Source: an uncultured Saprospiraceae bacterium (GTDB taxonomy: Bacteria; Bacteroidota; Bacteroidia; Chitinophagales; Saprospiraceae). From it: a DNA stretch of 41,456 bases. The notes under the pieces were generated by a model. It saw only the letters and a program-made list of their open reading frames with translations, did no database searches and was not told where the DNA came from. Numbering within the stretch: position 1 is the first letter of the stretch; every line of letters starts with the position of its first letter. Of this stretch, positions 31,335-39,450 are shown in pieces. The DNA lies in contig CAKZTD010000102.1 in assembly GCA_937921595.1 (NCBI GenBank), forward strand, positions 1-41,456, read 5' to 3'. A program made the position numbers and the translations under genes.

Positions 31335-31910
31335 TTATCTAAGTTCTTCGAATCGCTCATCATTTTGTATTGCTTTAACCAGTTTTTCTTTACAAATGAA
31401 TTTCCGCTTTTTGATGTAGCTTTCGCTAGTATCCAGTTTTTCAGCAATCTGCTTTAAAGGTACTTTTTCAAAAAACCATTGCATTATTTTCCGGCAGTTT
31501 TCCCCTAGCAAATCAAAATGTTTAAAAAACAATTGCTCTTTTTCAGATTGTTCTAATCGGCTTTCTAAGTCCGCATCTAGATCAACTGTTTCAATGCCGT
31601 CTAAAGAACTTGCTTGGTTTTGTTTATTTCGCAATCGACTCAACCAAAGGTTTCGGCACATAATCCGAAGAAAACTTTTCAAAGTACAAGTCAATTTAAA
31701 TTCACCGCTTTCGACTTTTCGAAATAAAGCAATCAATGCTTCTTGGAAAATATCTCTCGCATCAGATTCCGATCCATTATTCTCTTTTACCCAAGAAATC
31801 ACAGCTGGCAACGCAAGCGAGTAAATCGCTTCAATCGCTTGATTATCTGCATTTAGAATTCCTTCTAAAAGCTGTTGGTCCTGAGTATTTGAGGCATGAA
31901 TCATCTTCAT
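31335..31910 (-). CDS. ECF-type RNA polymerase sigma factor
   Basis: 191 residues. The sigma-70 region 2 segment SDARDIFQEALIALFRKVES and region 4 helix-turn-helix EKVPLKQIAEKLDTSESYIKKRKFICKEKL are clear; regions 1 and 3 are absent, as in ECF sigmas. It directs RNA polymerase to a small regulon, presumably held off by the membrane anti-sigma encoded next. It probably heads a leftward operon (sigma, anti-sigma, hydrolase, perhaps flippase). Start at M1; M3 is also possible. Confidence 0.9.
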   Translation of the reverse strand: MKMIHASNTQDQQLLEGILNADNQAIEAIYSLALPAVISWVKENNGSESDARDIFQEALIALFRKVESGEFKLTCTLKSFLRIMCRNLWLSRLRNKQNQASSLDGIETVDLDADLESRLEQSEKEQLFFKHFDLLGENCRKIMQWFFEKVPLKQIAEKLDTSESYIKKRKFICKEKLVKAIQNDERFEELR

Positions 31911-32632
31911 ATATCCAAAGAACGGAAAAGGTTACCCCATTTTATAATCAAAATCAAAATTTTAATTAAAATCAAAATGCACACGTATCAAATTCACCCA
32001 AAAAACCTAAGTTTGCTCCTTCGTTATAGTATATTTTTTTATGAATAAGTAATTCGGTATTTTAGGATGAGGATTTTAGAGTTAGGCAAGGCAGAAAATT
32101 GAGACATAGCCTTCGCTATGGCGAAAATTTCTAACGAAGTATAAATTTAAAAGCATCTCATAAAATGCTTAAGTATTTCTTCTACAATACTTAAATATAC
32201 TATTTATTTAACCCTTAGAAAAAATCATCAAAATAAGAAATCTTTAAAATGGACAAAATCGCTCTTTGTCATTTTCCTCGGAAGTAGTTGGCAAGGGAGG
32301 TGATTGCTTACTCCTTGATTTTTTAAAGGAAGACCAAAACATTAAAGGCTAAAAGAGTGGAATATTTTTTAGCTTTTTTTGATGCAATTATCTTTCTGAC
32401 TCCTCCAATCTATCCTCCTTTTCTAAAAAGGAATAATCGACCATTTAAAGGGAATTATACACCAATAAAAAGCTCCTGTTTAACTCCATCTTTGTAATGA
32501 CAACATAGGAAAATATTTCCCTTTATTTATTAATTTTTTAAATCAAACATTATGCGTTTTATAACAAAATATTTCTACAAACGCAACAAATGCGCTATTG
32601 CCAGAAAATGTCCCTTTTCTCATTTAAAAAAA
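31911..32632. other. 720-bp gene-free region rich in secondary structure
   Basis: No supported frame. It contains tandem ATCAAA units (about 31950-31980), a ~95-nt nested dyad (32067-32161), a 9-bp perfect hairpin TTAAGTATT/AATACTTAA (32169-32194), and a hairpin AAATGgACAAA/TTTGTCATTT at about 32246-32274. The right part (32300-32600) shows nothing clear. Confidence 0.5.
32067..32161. repeat. Structured intergenic element, nested imperfect palindrome
   Basis: From outside in: ATGAG-g-AT..TTTA with TTTAAAAGCATCTCAT; GTTAG with CTAAC; GAAAATT with AAATTTC; GAGA opposite GCGA; and CATAGC with GCTATG closed by CTTC. The nested, self-complementary layout resembles a mobile intergenic repeat or a structured RNA rather than a terminator (no T-run). 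Confidence 0.55.
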
Positions 32633-33397
32633 TTAGCATCCACAAGTTCCTTTAATCGTCTTTGTTTCCAATATTGTTTCTCCTCTATTTTGGAGTAGTA
32701 TGATTTTGCCTTCAAATTTATTTGTCCCCTCTTCATTTTTTGTGACCTGTCTGTAGCGCATAAACACATCATACTTTTCATTATCATATTTCACAATATA
32801 CAGTGGATTATCCCCGCCCTTTGATCGATATGATTTCGCCTTCGCTATAGCTTCTTTAGCCTCATTTGTGACTTCACCAATAGCCATACCTTCTACAGTA
32901 TTTTGGATAGGAATGGCTTTCATCTCTTTACCAGAAGCTAGTATTACATCTGTCAAAAATTCTACGGCATTTTCGTATTTGTAATATTCCAATGGCTTTC
33001 CAAAATACAGCACTCCACTACTTTTCACCAAGATCCAATCCTTGGATTGGGCGAGTTTTTTAAGTTCATCTTTGTAATCACGTTCTTCCCAATCAGGATA
33101 CAAAGCATTCAATTCGCCGTCAATTTTTACACAAGCTGATTCAATACTATCCGATACATATATAGATGGTCCTCTATAATAATCATCGATATTAAAAGTA
33201 CAAGAGCACTTAAATTTCTTTTCTAGAAGTTCGGTACAATCATTAAAATCAAAAATTCCCAGCATACTCTTTACTGTTTCACTTTCTGTAATCGTAACGG
33301 CCTTTGAAGCAGGAGAACCGGTATTGAGGTTAGTATCACCTGAGTTACAGCCAAAACAAAGAAAAAGAAAGAGGCTGATGGATATTAATTTTGTCAT
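32633..33397 (-). CDS. Hypothetical cysteine-rich lipoprotein
   Basis: 254 residues, family not recognised. Lipoprotein signal MTKLISISLFLFLCFGC (lipobox CFGC, Cys17). The mature protein has a CSC pair, several further cysteines and ends in GTCGC, suggesting disulfides or metal ligands in the envelope. Motifs VEFLTDVILASGKEM and AKAKSYRSKGG have no function I can name. It is flanked by long gene-free stretches on both sides. Confidence 0.72.
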   Translation of the reverse strand: MTKLISISLFLFLCFGCNSGDTNLNTGSPASKAVTITESETVKSMLGIFDFNDCTELLEKKFKCSCTFNIDDYYRGPSIYVSDSIESACVKIDGELNALYPDWEERDYKDELKKLAQSKDWILVKSSGVLYFGKPLEYYKYENAVEFLTDVILASGKEMKAIPIQNTVEGMAIGEVTNEAKEAIAKAKSYRSKGGDNPLYIVKYDNEKYDVFMRYRQVTKNEEGTNKFEGKIILLQNRGETILETKTIKGTCGC

Positions 33398-34009
33398 AAT
33401 TTGATTTTAAATATTTAGTTGTTTGAATTATAATTTTAAAAATAAACTTGTTTAAGAAAGACTGCTTTAACAAAGGAACAGGGCATAGATTCGCCATTGC
33501 GACAGGATATTACCGCTTTATGAATCAGGCATAACACTTCTCTAGTAAAGACTTTGAGCATGTTATTTTCAAGTGCGCCAATAGCACTTTTGGACTTGAA
33601 TCAAATATTCATAAAAAAGAGGAGAACGTTTTATTACGTTGTTTAAAGAAATGTGGATTAAACAGGACTCGGATTTACTGGTCGTCCTTTTTGTGTGAGA
33701 CTTTTATAATAAAACATAAATGTAAGGCAATGTATAAAAACTTATCGCCATTGTTCTAAATGATAATGATTTATTTCATTTAAGTATGAAGACATAATTA
33801 TGTTAAAATGGATTTGATTGTGTTTTTCTGATCAAACAAGGCAAAAAACACCTTAATTTCCTGCTGTCAATTATTACCTAGCCATCCGTCTTCAAAATCG
33901 TCTTGGAGTAAGAAGTGCAAACGTTTTAAATTTATCATCGACTCCAAATATTCAAAAACGAAAAGATAATTTTTACACCTCTGTACTTACCATTCAACAA
34001 ATAAATACT
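33398..34009. other. Gene-free stretch of about 600 bp
   Basis: No frame with coding character on either strand and no strong hairpin. The promoter of the lipoprotein gene must lie at its left end; no clear TAnnTTTG box was found. Confidence 0.45.
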
Positions 34010-34228
34010 TCAGTATCCATTATCGAAAATGATAAGAATGAATGTACGAAATCCATCTTTACTCTTTTTATAAAACGACTTAAGGCATAAATAACAAAAT
34101 TCAGCAATAGGATACTTTCCGATGCCTTCTCCTTTTGTGGAATAGATAGCAAAATCTGAATGGAAACCATTTCTAATTGACTCCTGATTTAATTCATTAA
34201 ATGCTCTGTGAACAAAACTTTTAAGCAT
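34010..34228 (-). CDS. Doubtful 72-residue ORF
   Basis: Begins MLKSFVHRAFNELNQESI and ends FIFDNGY-like (IIFDNGY). Composition is plausible for a protein but nothing is recognisable. It is in the same frame as the small hydrophobic frame 34232-34342, from which it is separated only by TAA-TTA, so both may be pieces of one decayed gene. Low confidence. Confidence 0.25.
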   Translation of the reverse strand: MLKSFVHRAFNELNQESIRNGFHSDFAIYSTKGEGIGKYPIAEFCYLCLKSFYKKSKDGFRTFILIIFDNGY

Positions 34229-34231
34229 TAA

Positions 34232-34342
34232 TTATTTAACTGCTTTTTCTGCTTCAGTATCCTGATTAGTATTACTGGTAAATGCAAAAACACTTAGGCC
34301 TAATAATAGAATGCCGGCATAAAGGAAAATTTTATTTTGTAT
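34232..34342 (-). pseudogene. Small signal-peptide-like frame lacking an ATG
   Basis: The minus strand encodes IQNKIFLYAGILLLGLSVFA followed by FTSNTNQDTEAEKAVK and a stop. This is a convincing hydrophobic span plus short charged tail. No ATG, GTG or TTG precedes it in frame before a TAG, so it is either broken at its start or uses a non-standard start (ATA or ATT). A perfect 11-bp hairpin (34360-34386) lies just upstream. Confidence 0.35.
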
Positions 34343-34359
34343 GATTTGGTGTTTTTTAT

Positions 34360-34386
34360 AAGATGTATTTCTCTAAAATACATCTT
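34360..34386. repeat. 11-bp perfect hairpin
   Basis: AAGATGTATTT, loop CTCTA, exact complement AAATACATCTT. It sits between the LamG-like gene and the small hydrophobic frame. No T-run follows on the minus strand, so terminator function is uncertain. Confidence 0.55.
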
Positions 34387-34498
34387 TCATTTCTTTAAAT
34401 AAAAGTATCTAATTAAAAACTACAAAAGAGATCTATCCTTCGACTAAAAACTTAAGGACCAGTTTAAAACAACCCGTTCTGCGAACTTTTGTATTATC

Positions 34499-35602
34499 CT
34501 ATTTTATATTTATTCCATCTTCATTTTCAAATTTCCCAGTAACTAGCCAACCTCCAAAATCCTCTGACACTGCTAACAAAAGGGTGTTGTCTCCTTTTTT
34601 TAAATTAAGATAAATAGCGTCAAATAATCCGATCGTTCCTAGATAACGGTAGTCACGAGATCGAAATTTATTATTTCCTTTATAAATTGGAACACCATTC
34701 AAAATTGCAACAACCCGATCGCTGTATCCGAAGTTAAAAAGCTTGACCTGATCTCTATTAGAGTTGATGGTTATTTTTGCAAAAACTGTTTCTCCTGGAC
34801 TGCCATCACGTAATAATTGAACTCTGGAAATATTTGCTGCAACTCCTTCTTCCACCTGTACTTTTCTACCCCATTTTCGAACCTTAATAAGGTTTCTAAT
34901 ATTTGCAGGATCGTCCAAAAGTTTTTCCTCAAACTTATCTGAGACTTCCCATTCTGGAACAAGTCCAGCAATTGGTTCTCTTGCAATTGGATTGAAATTT
35001 ATAATTTCATCTTTGGTTTTATCAACTTTGATATCAGCCAGATGCATCCCTGTGAAACGGCCTGCTCGGAGACTTATCTCTCCTGCTTGCGGAGTATGGA
35101 AAAGATTCCAAGATAAATTTGGCTGCTCGGCATCATCTAAATAAACTTGAGCTCTTTTACCATTCACGACTATTTTCACATGCGTCCAATCGTCATATTT
35201 GTAATCGTAAGCAAACGAATATTTTGGGCCAAAATAAAACTGCCAAGGAGTTATTCCTTTGACTATCGGAACGGTCTGATTAGCGTCGGGTTTACCGGAT
35301 TGATGAGGTCTAATATAAAACAGTTCTCCATCATTATCATTTAGTCGAAAGGTAAGCCCAGGAAAAGCTGATTCTTCCTTGAGAAAAATATCAAACTCAA
35401 TAGTACCATTAAGGAATTCAGAATCCTTAAGCGTTATGGATCCCGCTTGTAAATAGATGGCCTTCTTTCCTTTATAATTTTCTAAGACGTAGGATTGAGC
35501 ATTCATCTCCCAATTTGTGGTATCTAAGGGAATGATCTCTTGTGCCTGGCTATTGAGATTGAGAAAGGTATTCAAAACAATAAGAGTCGTTAATCTAAGC
35601 AT
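34499..35602 (-). CDS. Secreted LamG/concanavalin-like protein
   Basis: 367 residues. Signal peptide MLRLTTLIVLNTFLNLNSQAQ, then a ~180-residue LamG/DUF1080-like jelly roll (GSITLKDSEFLNGTIEFDIF.., LTFRLNDNDGELFYIRPHQS, DDWTHVKIVVNGKRAQVYLDD, AGEISLRAGRFTGMHLADIKV). A second beta-rich domain ends NLKKGDNTLLLAVSEDFGGW. Such jelly rolls bind or cleave carbohydrates; no catalytic residues can be assigned. It is divergent from a membrane regulator-like gene whose own C-terminal part shares the LamG-like pattern (KVKIKVEQKEVEIFVDG), suggesting a functional pair. Confidence 0.82.
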   Translation of the reverse strand: MLRLTTLIVLNTFLNLNSQAQEIIPLDTTNWEMNAQSYVLENYKGKKAIYLQAGSITLKDSEFLNGTIEFDIFLKEESAFPGLTFRLNDNDGELFYIRPHQSGKPDANQTVPIVKGITPWQFYFGPKYSFAYDYKYDDWTHVKIVVNGKRAQVYLDDAEQPNLSWNLFHTPQAGEISLRAGRFTGMHLADIKVDKTKDEIINFNPIAREPIAGLVPEWEVSDKFEEKLLDDPANIRNLIKVRKWGRKVQVEEGVAANISRVQLLRDGSPGETVFAKITINSNRDQVKLFNFGYSDRVVAILNGVPIYKGNNKFRSRDYRYLGTIGLFDAIYLNLKKGDNTLLLAVSEDFGGWLVTGKFENEDGINIK

Positions 35603-35652
35603 AATTTTAGGTTTTAATTTTACTCAATATGGAAGACCTGTCTTAAAACACC

Positions 35653-35688
35653 TGAACAAGCTGATTCAAGTTGGTTCATCTTGATTCA
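35653..35688. promoter_or_regulatory. Helically phased TGrTTCA boxes, candidate operator
   Basis: TGATTCA (35662-35668), TGGTTCA (35672-35678) and TGATTCA (35682-35688) recur at exactly 10-bp steps. An inverted partial copy TGAACA is at 35653-35658. They sit in the 129-bp space between two divergent genes, one of which encodes a DNA-binding-like membrane protein. Confidence 0.6.
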
Positions 35689-35731
35689 TTGTTGTGCAAG
35701 TCATCATTTTTTGTGATTTTTGTAAAATATT

Positions 35732-36997
35732 ATGAAGAACTATCCTGATTATGACCTGGTGCAAAAATGTTTGCTTCGCATAGAAGAAAAGCTTAAGTGG
35801 GGCGATTCTGATCAATGGCATAGTGAAGTGTTTATCGAATTGAGTGAAAGCATCCAGGAAACGACCAATGTGCTTTTGAGCCCCACGACCTTAAAGCGTA
35901 TCTGGGGGAAAGTAAATTATAATAGTGCTCCCAGTATTAATACTTTAAATACGCTTTCTCAATTTGCAGGCTATACTAATTGGCGAGATTTTAAGATTAA
36001 ATCGGAGGCTCCAAAAGAGATTTCTAAAAAAACGAACCGTATTAAAAAATCTATATCTAATAAAGGGATCATCATCACCTCTGCTGCTTGCCTGACTATA
36101 TTGTTTATCTCCTTGTTTTCTTTAGTTAGTTTTGAAAAAGACCCTCCATTTCCAGATTTAGAACGTATAAAATTTTCGAGCAGACCCCTTGCGGAAGGCA
36201 TTCCGAATTCAGTAGTATTTGATTTCGAGCTTCTTGATATTGAATCAGATAGTATTTATATTCAACAATTCTGGGACGTAACCAAAACGATTAAAATAAA
36301 TGCAGATCAAAAGCAGGCGACCGGGATTTATTATTTCCCTGGATACTTCAAAGCGAAGCTCCTAGTGGATGGACAGATTTTAAAAGAACATGATTTATTC
36401 CTGAAGTCCAAGGATTGGCTCCGAACTATTGATTACGATCCAGTTCCAAAATATAGTAAGGTGGCAGGTTTAAAAAAAGAGCATCTATCATTTTCTGAAG
36501 AGATGCTTGAGGAAATTAAAGCAATTCAAGAACCACACACTTCTTCTTTTCATTTGGTGGATGATTTTGATAATCTTTCTGGGGATAACTTTACGATGGA
36601 AAGCTCAATTCGGAATGTTTACCATGACAAATGGGCGGTCTGTCAATCTACCAAAATTGTTATACTCGGAACGGAAGGAGCTTTTATTATTCCTTTTTCT
36701 ATTCCTGGCTGTGTTTCAGATATTGGGCTCATGCTCAATGATGTTTATCGGAGTGGAAAGAAACATGACCTCTCCGCATTTGGTTTTGATTTTTCAAATT
36801 TTAGAAAAGTAAAAATAAAAGTCGAGCAGAAAGAAGTGGAGATTTTTGTCGATGGTCATAAAATTCATACTAGTAGTTATAACGAATCAATTGGACGCTT
36901 AATTGGTGTTCGATACCGATTTTTAGGTGCTGGAGAAATTAAAGATTTGACTATAAAAAACGATAGAGATATAATAAAGCATAGCTGTTGTGAATAA
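35732..36997 (+). CDS. Membrane-spanning regulator-like protein with LamG-like sensor tail
   Basis: 421 residues. Residues 1-90 form a cytoplasmic helical head (LSPTTLKRIWGKVNYNSAPS, then INTLNTLSQFAGYTNWRDFK) of a kind seen in Bacteroidota regulator-like proteins: TTLKRIWG resembles a recognition helix. A Lys-rich stretch leads to one transmembrane span (about 112-134, GIIITSAACLTILFISLFSLV). An extracytoplasmic ~285-residue part follows: a beta-sandwich (IPNSVVFDFELLDIESDSIY) and then a LamG-like domain (VDDFDNLSGDNFTMESSIRN.., SNFRKVKIKVEQKEVEIFVDG). This layout parallels ToxR/CadC-type one-component transmembrane regulators. DNA binding is inferred, not proven. It ends HSCCE. Confidence 0.75.
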   Translation: MKNYPDYDLVQKCLLRIEEKLKWGDSDQWHSEVFIELSESIQETTNVLLSPTTLKRIWGKVNYNSAPSINTLNTLSQFAGYTNWRDFKIKSEAPKEISKKTNRIKKSISNKGIIITSAACLTILFISLFSLVSFEKDPPFPDLERIKFSSRPLAEGIPNSVVFDFELLDIESDSIYIQQFWDVTKTIKINADQKQATGIYYFPGYFKAKLLVDGQILKEHDLFLKSKDWLRTIDYDPVPKYSKVAGLKKEHLSFSEEMLEEIKAIQEPHTSSFHLVDDFDNLSGDNFTMESSIRNVYHDKWAVCQSTKIVILGTEGAFIIPFSIPGCVSDIGLMLNDVYRSGKKHDLSAFGFDFSNFRKVKIKVEQKEVEIFVDGHKIHTSSYNESIGRLIGVRYRFLGAGEIKDLTIKNDRDIIKHSCCE

Positions 36998-37154
36998 AGT
37001 ACAATAACAGTATTCCTTTTTAAAACACGCCACTCATTCCTATAGACCAAATCTGGTCAATCAATAAATAAAACATACCAATTACTCATTTAGGATAAGC
37101 TTCTGTTTTGAGGTGTTGCATTTTGCGGTATCAATTAAACAAAACCATATTCTA

Positions 37155-37619
37155 ATGAAAACGCTACAACAATTAATCAAAAAGCTCAGTCTTGAAATCA
37201 AAGAGAAAGACATCAATAATGCATTAGATTTATTAAATCCTTTTACTCAATATATTGGTGATGATTGGCAGTCTCACCTGATCGCTCAAAAGAATGAATT
37301 TCAATATTCGGTACTTCATAAAGACGAATTTTTAAAACTCATTTTGATTTTCTGGAATGAAAAAAACAAGAGTGAAAAACATGGGCATATGAAAGGAGGA
37401 GGATTGATGCGAGTCTTATCGGGTAATATTATAGAGACTCGATTTCATCCTGATGATAAAAACAAAGCGATTGGAATATTTACTTATTCTGAAGGCGACT
37501 TATCTTATATCCATGATGCTTTAGCATTTCATATTGTTGAGAACAGAACCAATAATCCTGCTGTTTCATTGCATCTATATTGTAATAGACAAGATTCTAC
37601 CTTTGGACTGGCTTCTTGA
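37155..37619 (+). CDS. Cysteine dioxygenase-type cupin protein
   Basis: 154 residues from MKTLQQLIKKLSLE (ATG 37155; an upstream ATG at 37113 only adds an unlikely lead). The cupin metal site is visible: His76 and His78 in KHGHMKGGGLMRVLSGNIIE and a third His in DALAFHIVEN (His126). The late NPAVSLHLYC block is characteristic of the cysteine dioxygenase family, which uses Fe(II) and O2 to oxidise cysteine to cysteine sulfinate. Related thiol dioxygenases with other substrates cannot be excluded. Monocistronic, in the last stretch of chromosome before the mobile element. Confidence 0.82.
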   Translation: MKTLQQLIKKLSLEIKEKDINNALDLLNPFTQYIGDDWQSHLIAQKNEFQYSVLHKDEFLKLILIFWNEKNKSEKHGHMKGGGLMRVLSGNIIETRFHPDDKNKAIGIFTYSEGDLSYIHDALAFHIVENRTNNPAVSLHLYCNRQDSTFGLAS

Positions 37620-37819
37620 TTGTTGTATCCTTTTGCCCAACTACTTATTTGCAATGCTCAATCTCAATCAACACATTCAATATTGTATTAAATTTATACT
37701 TTACTATGTTGAGTCATACTGTGATCAAAGTATTATAATCGTTAAAACAAGAAGTAATAAAAGCAAAATTTGATAAAACTAGAGTAATGTTTTAGTAGCC
37801 TCTAAAGATAGGTTTTTCA

Positions 37820-37844
37820 AAAAGTGTCCCCCATTCTGTCCCCC
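37820..37844 (+). repeat. 25-bp direct repeat, copy 1 (possible att core)
   Basis: Begins AAAAGTGTCCCCC and ends ATTCTGTCCCCC; identical over all 25 positions to 38025-38049. C-rich sequence is conspicuous in this AT-rich region. Confidence 0.85.
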
Positions 37845-37851
37845 TCAAACA

Positions 37852-37888
37852 AAAACGATCCATAAGTCATTGACTTACAGATCGTTTT
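37852..37888. terminator. Long hairpin between the direct repeats
   Basis: AAAACGATC-ca-TAAGTCA / TGACTTA-ca-GATCGTTTT: 9 bp plus 7 bp around a symmetric CA/CA internal loop. T-runs at both ends make a bidirectional terminator likely; it would also insulate the recombinase gene. Confidence 0.65.
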
Positions 37889-37944
37889 GAAAAACTATGT
37901 GGTCCCACAAGGAAAATTGGGATTTATACGCACTTTACAAAAAT

Positions 37945-38015
37945 GTTAACTATAGTACTGATTTTCAATCATTTGTAAGGAACAGTTAATCTGGTTTAAC
38001 TTTATTAGTTAACTA
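37945..38015. repeat. GTTAACTA boxes upstream of the recombinase
   Basis: GTTAACTA at 37945-37952 and again at 38008-38015; between them AGTTAA-tctggt-TTAACT (37984-38001) forms an inverted repeat. They may be arm-type recombinase sites or operator sites. Confidence 0.45.
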
Positions 38016-38024
38016 GATATAACC

Positions 38025-38049
38025 AAAAGTGTCCCCCATTCTGTCCCCC
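38025..38049 (+). repeat. 25-bp direct repeat, copy 2 (possible att core)
   Basis: Exact copy of 37820-37844, 205 bp downstream. It ends 42 bp before the recombinase ATG and overlaps a GTG at 38029 that is in frame with the recombinase. Confidence 0.85.
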
Positions 38050-38091
38050 GTTTTTTTGACACTGTCGGTTATTGAAAACTGTAATCTAGCT

Positions 38092-39336
38092 ATGGTTTTA
38101 TCAAATTTTTACATCAAAAACAAAAAAGCTAAAAACAAAACGACTGTTCTTTTATTTGTTTCTTACCAAAATGAAAGGCTAAAAATTTCTACGGGTTTGG
38201 CTATCTCTCCTAAAGATTGGAATACCAAAAAGCAGCGAGCAAAATTTACCTTACCAGATGCTTCTCAGTTTAATCAAGAACTTGAAAAGAAAGAAGCAAA
38301 AATCATGAGGCTTTACTCCGAACTTAAGGGTAAAACTAATTTTTCTATTGACCTACTTCGAGAACAATTTCTAAGTATCAAGCGAAAGCAAGTTAGACGT
38401 GTTCGGACTAAGAAAGATTTTCATTGGTTTGTCAAAAAGTATATTAATGAAATTAAACTTACAAAAAGTGAAGGTACTTATCGAAGAGCTATTTCCATTT
38501 ATAAAATGTTCTGTGAATTTGAGGCTTGGCGCAATAAACGAATTGAATTCCAAAACATTGACTTGGACTTCTACTTTGAAACTCAAAAATATTTTCTCCA
38601 CGAGAAGGAGTATTCAAATAACTACTTTGGTCATATCATTAAAGTTCTCAAGGTCTTTCTAAACGATGCTACAGAAAGAGGCTACAATAAGAATTTAATC
38701 TTTAGAAGTAAAAAATTTAAGCGAATCAAAGAAGAGACGGATAGCATCTATCTCAATAGAAAAGAGATTGACAAAATTTATCAACTTGACCTAAGTGAAA
38801 AAGAGGAGTCTTTAGAAGCTGCTAGGGACTTGTTCATCATTGGTTGTTTTACTGGATTGCGTTTCTCTGATATGAGTAAGTTACATGACAACCACTTCGT
38901 GGATGAAAAGTACATTCATATCAAAACAAAGAAGACCAATGAGACCGTTGTTATCCCTTTGCATTCTTATGTAAAAGCTATAAGGAAAAAATATCAGGAG
39001 AAGAACGGAAGTGGCCTTCCAAGAGCCTTTTCAAATCCAGCGATGAATAGATTCATTAAAGAACTCGGAAAGCTTGCAGAGGTTGATCAACCTTTTACGG
39101 TAACCAAAACTAAAGGTGGTCAACGCTATGAAGTTACCAAACAGAAGTATGAGTTTATAGTTACGCATACGGCAAGACGTTCCTTTGCGACCAACGCTTT
39201 CTTGGCAGAGATTCCATCTATCTCGATTATGAAGATCACTGGACACAAGACAGAACGAGCCTTTATGAGTTATATAAAAATAAGTCAAGAAGACAATGCG
39301 AGGAAGTTGGTGGAGCATGCGTTTTTCAACTCCTAG
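38092..39336 (+). CDS. Tyrosine recombinase (integrase), complete
   Basis: 414 residues from MVLSNFYIKNKKAKNKT. An N-terminal arm-binding-type domain (to about 95), a core-binding SAM-like domain (about 108-205) and a catalytic domain follow. Catalytic residues are all visible: Arg257 in CFTGLRFSDM, a Lys in the IKTKKT beta-hairpin, His359 and Arg362 in HTARRSF, His385 in ITGHK, and the nucleophile Tyr394 in FMSYIK. This is the Bacteroidetes mobile-element integrase type. The frame extends upstream to a GTG (38029) inside the direct repeat, but the ATG matches the N-terminus of the second recombinase at 40816 and is preferred. It likely inserts or excises the element starting here. Confidence 0.95.
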   Translation: MVLSNFYIKNKKAKNKTTVLLFVSYQNERLKISTGLAISPKDWNTKKQRAKFTLPDASQFNQELEKKEAKIMRLYSELKGKTNFSIDLLREQFLSIKRKQVRRVRTKKDFHWFVKKYINEIKLTKSEGTYRRAISIYKMFCEFEAWRNKRIEFQNIDLDFYFETQKYFLHEKEYSNNYFGHIIKVLKVFLNDATERGYNKNLIFRSKKFKRIKEETDSIYLNRKEIDKIYQLDLSEKEESLEAARDLFIIGCFTGLRFSDMSKLHDNHFVDEKYIHIKTKKTNETVVIPLHSYVKAIRKKYQEKNGSGLPRAFSNPAMNRFIKELGKLAEVDQPFTVTKTKGGQRYEVTKQKYEFIVTHTARRSFATNAFLAEIPSISIMKITGHKTERAFMSYIKISQEDNARKLVEHAFFNS

Positions 39337-39388
39337 GTTAGGTATTCATTATCAGGCTAGCATCACATAAAAATGGGAGGCTGTATGA

Positions 39389-39446
39389 GAAACCAGAAGT
39401 TCTATTTATATTGCGATGTTTTTTAATATAAATAACCTCTGGTTTC
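39389..39446 (+). promoter_or_regulatory. Long hairpin ending 4 nt before the cargo start codon
   Basis: GAAACCAGA/TCTGGTTTC (9 bp) plus TATTTATATT/AATATAAATA (10 bp) around a GCGATGTTTTTT loop. It occupies the whole place where a ribosome would bind ahead of ATG 39451. It could be a recombinase terminator or a structure controlling translation of the next gene. Confidence 0.6.
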
Positions 39447-39450
39447 GCTT

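Larger units (their letters stand above)
37620..38091. other. Non-coding region at the left end of the mobile element
   Basis: Holds two copies of a 25-bp direct repeat (37820, 38025), a long hairpin (37852-37888) and several GTTAACTA/AGTTAA boxes (37945-38015) just ahead of the first recombinase gene. No coding frame is supported. The arrangement looks like an attachment region with core and arm-type sites. Confidence 0.5.

Noticed and set aside
37905-37925. Possible tRNA 3' end on the minus strand (CCTTGTGGGACCA followed by a hairpin), which would suit an integration site
   Set aside because: No complementary acceptor 5' strand, T-arm or anticodon arm can be drawn in the flanking sequence; at most it is a short chance or remnant match.
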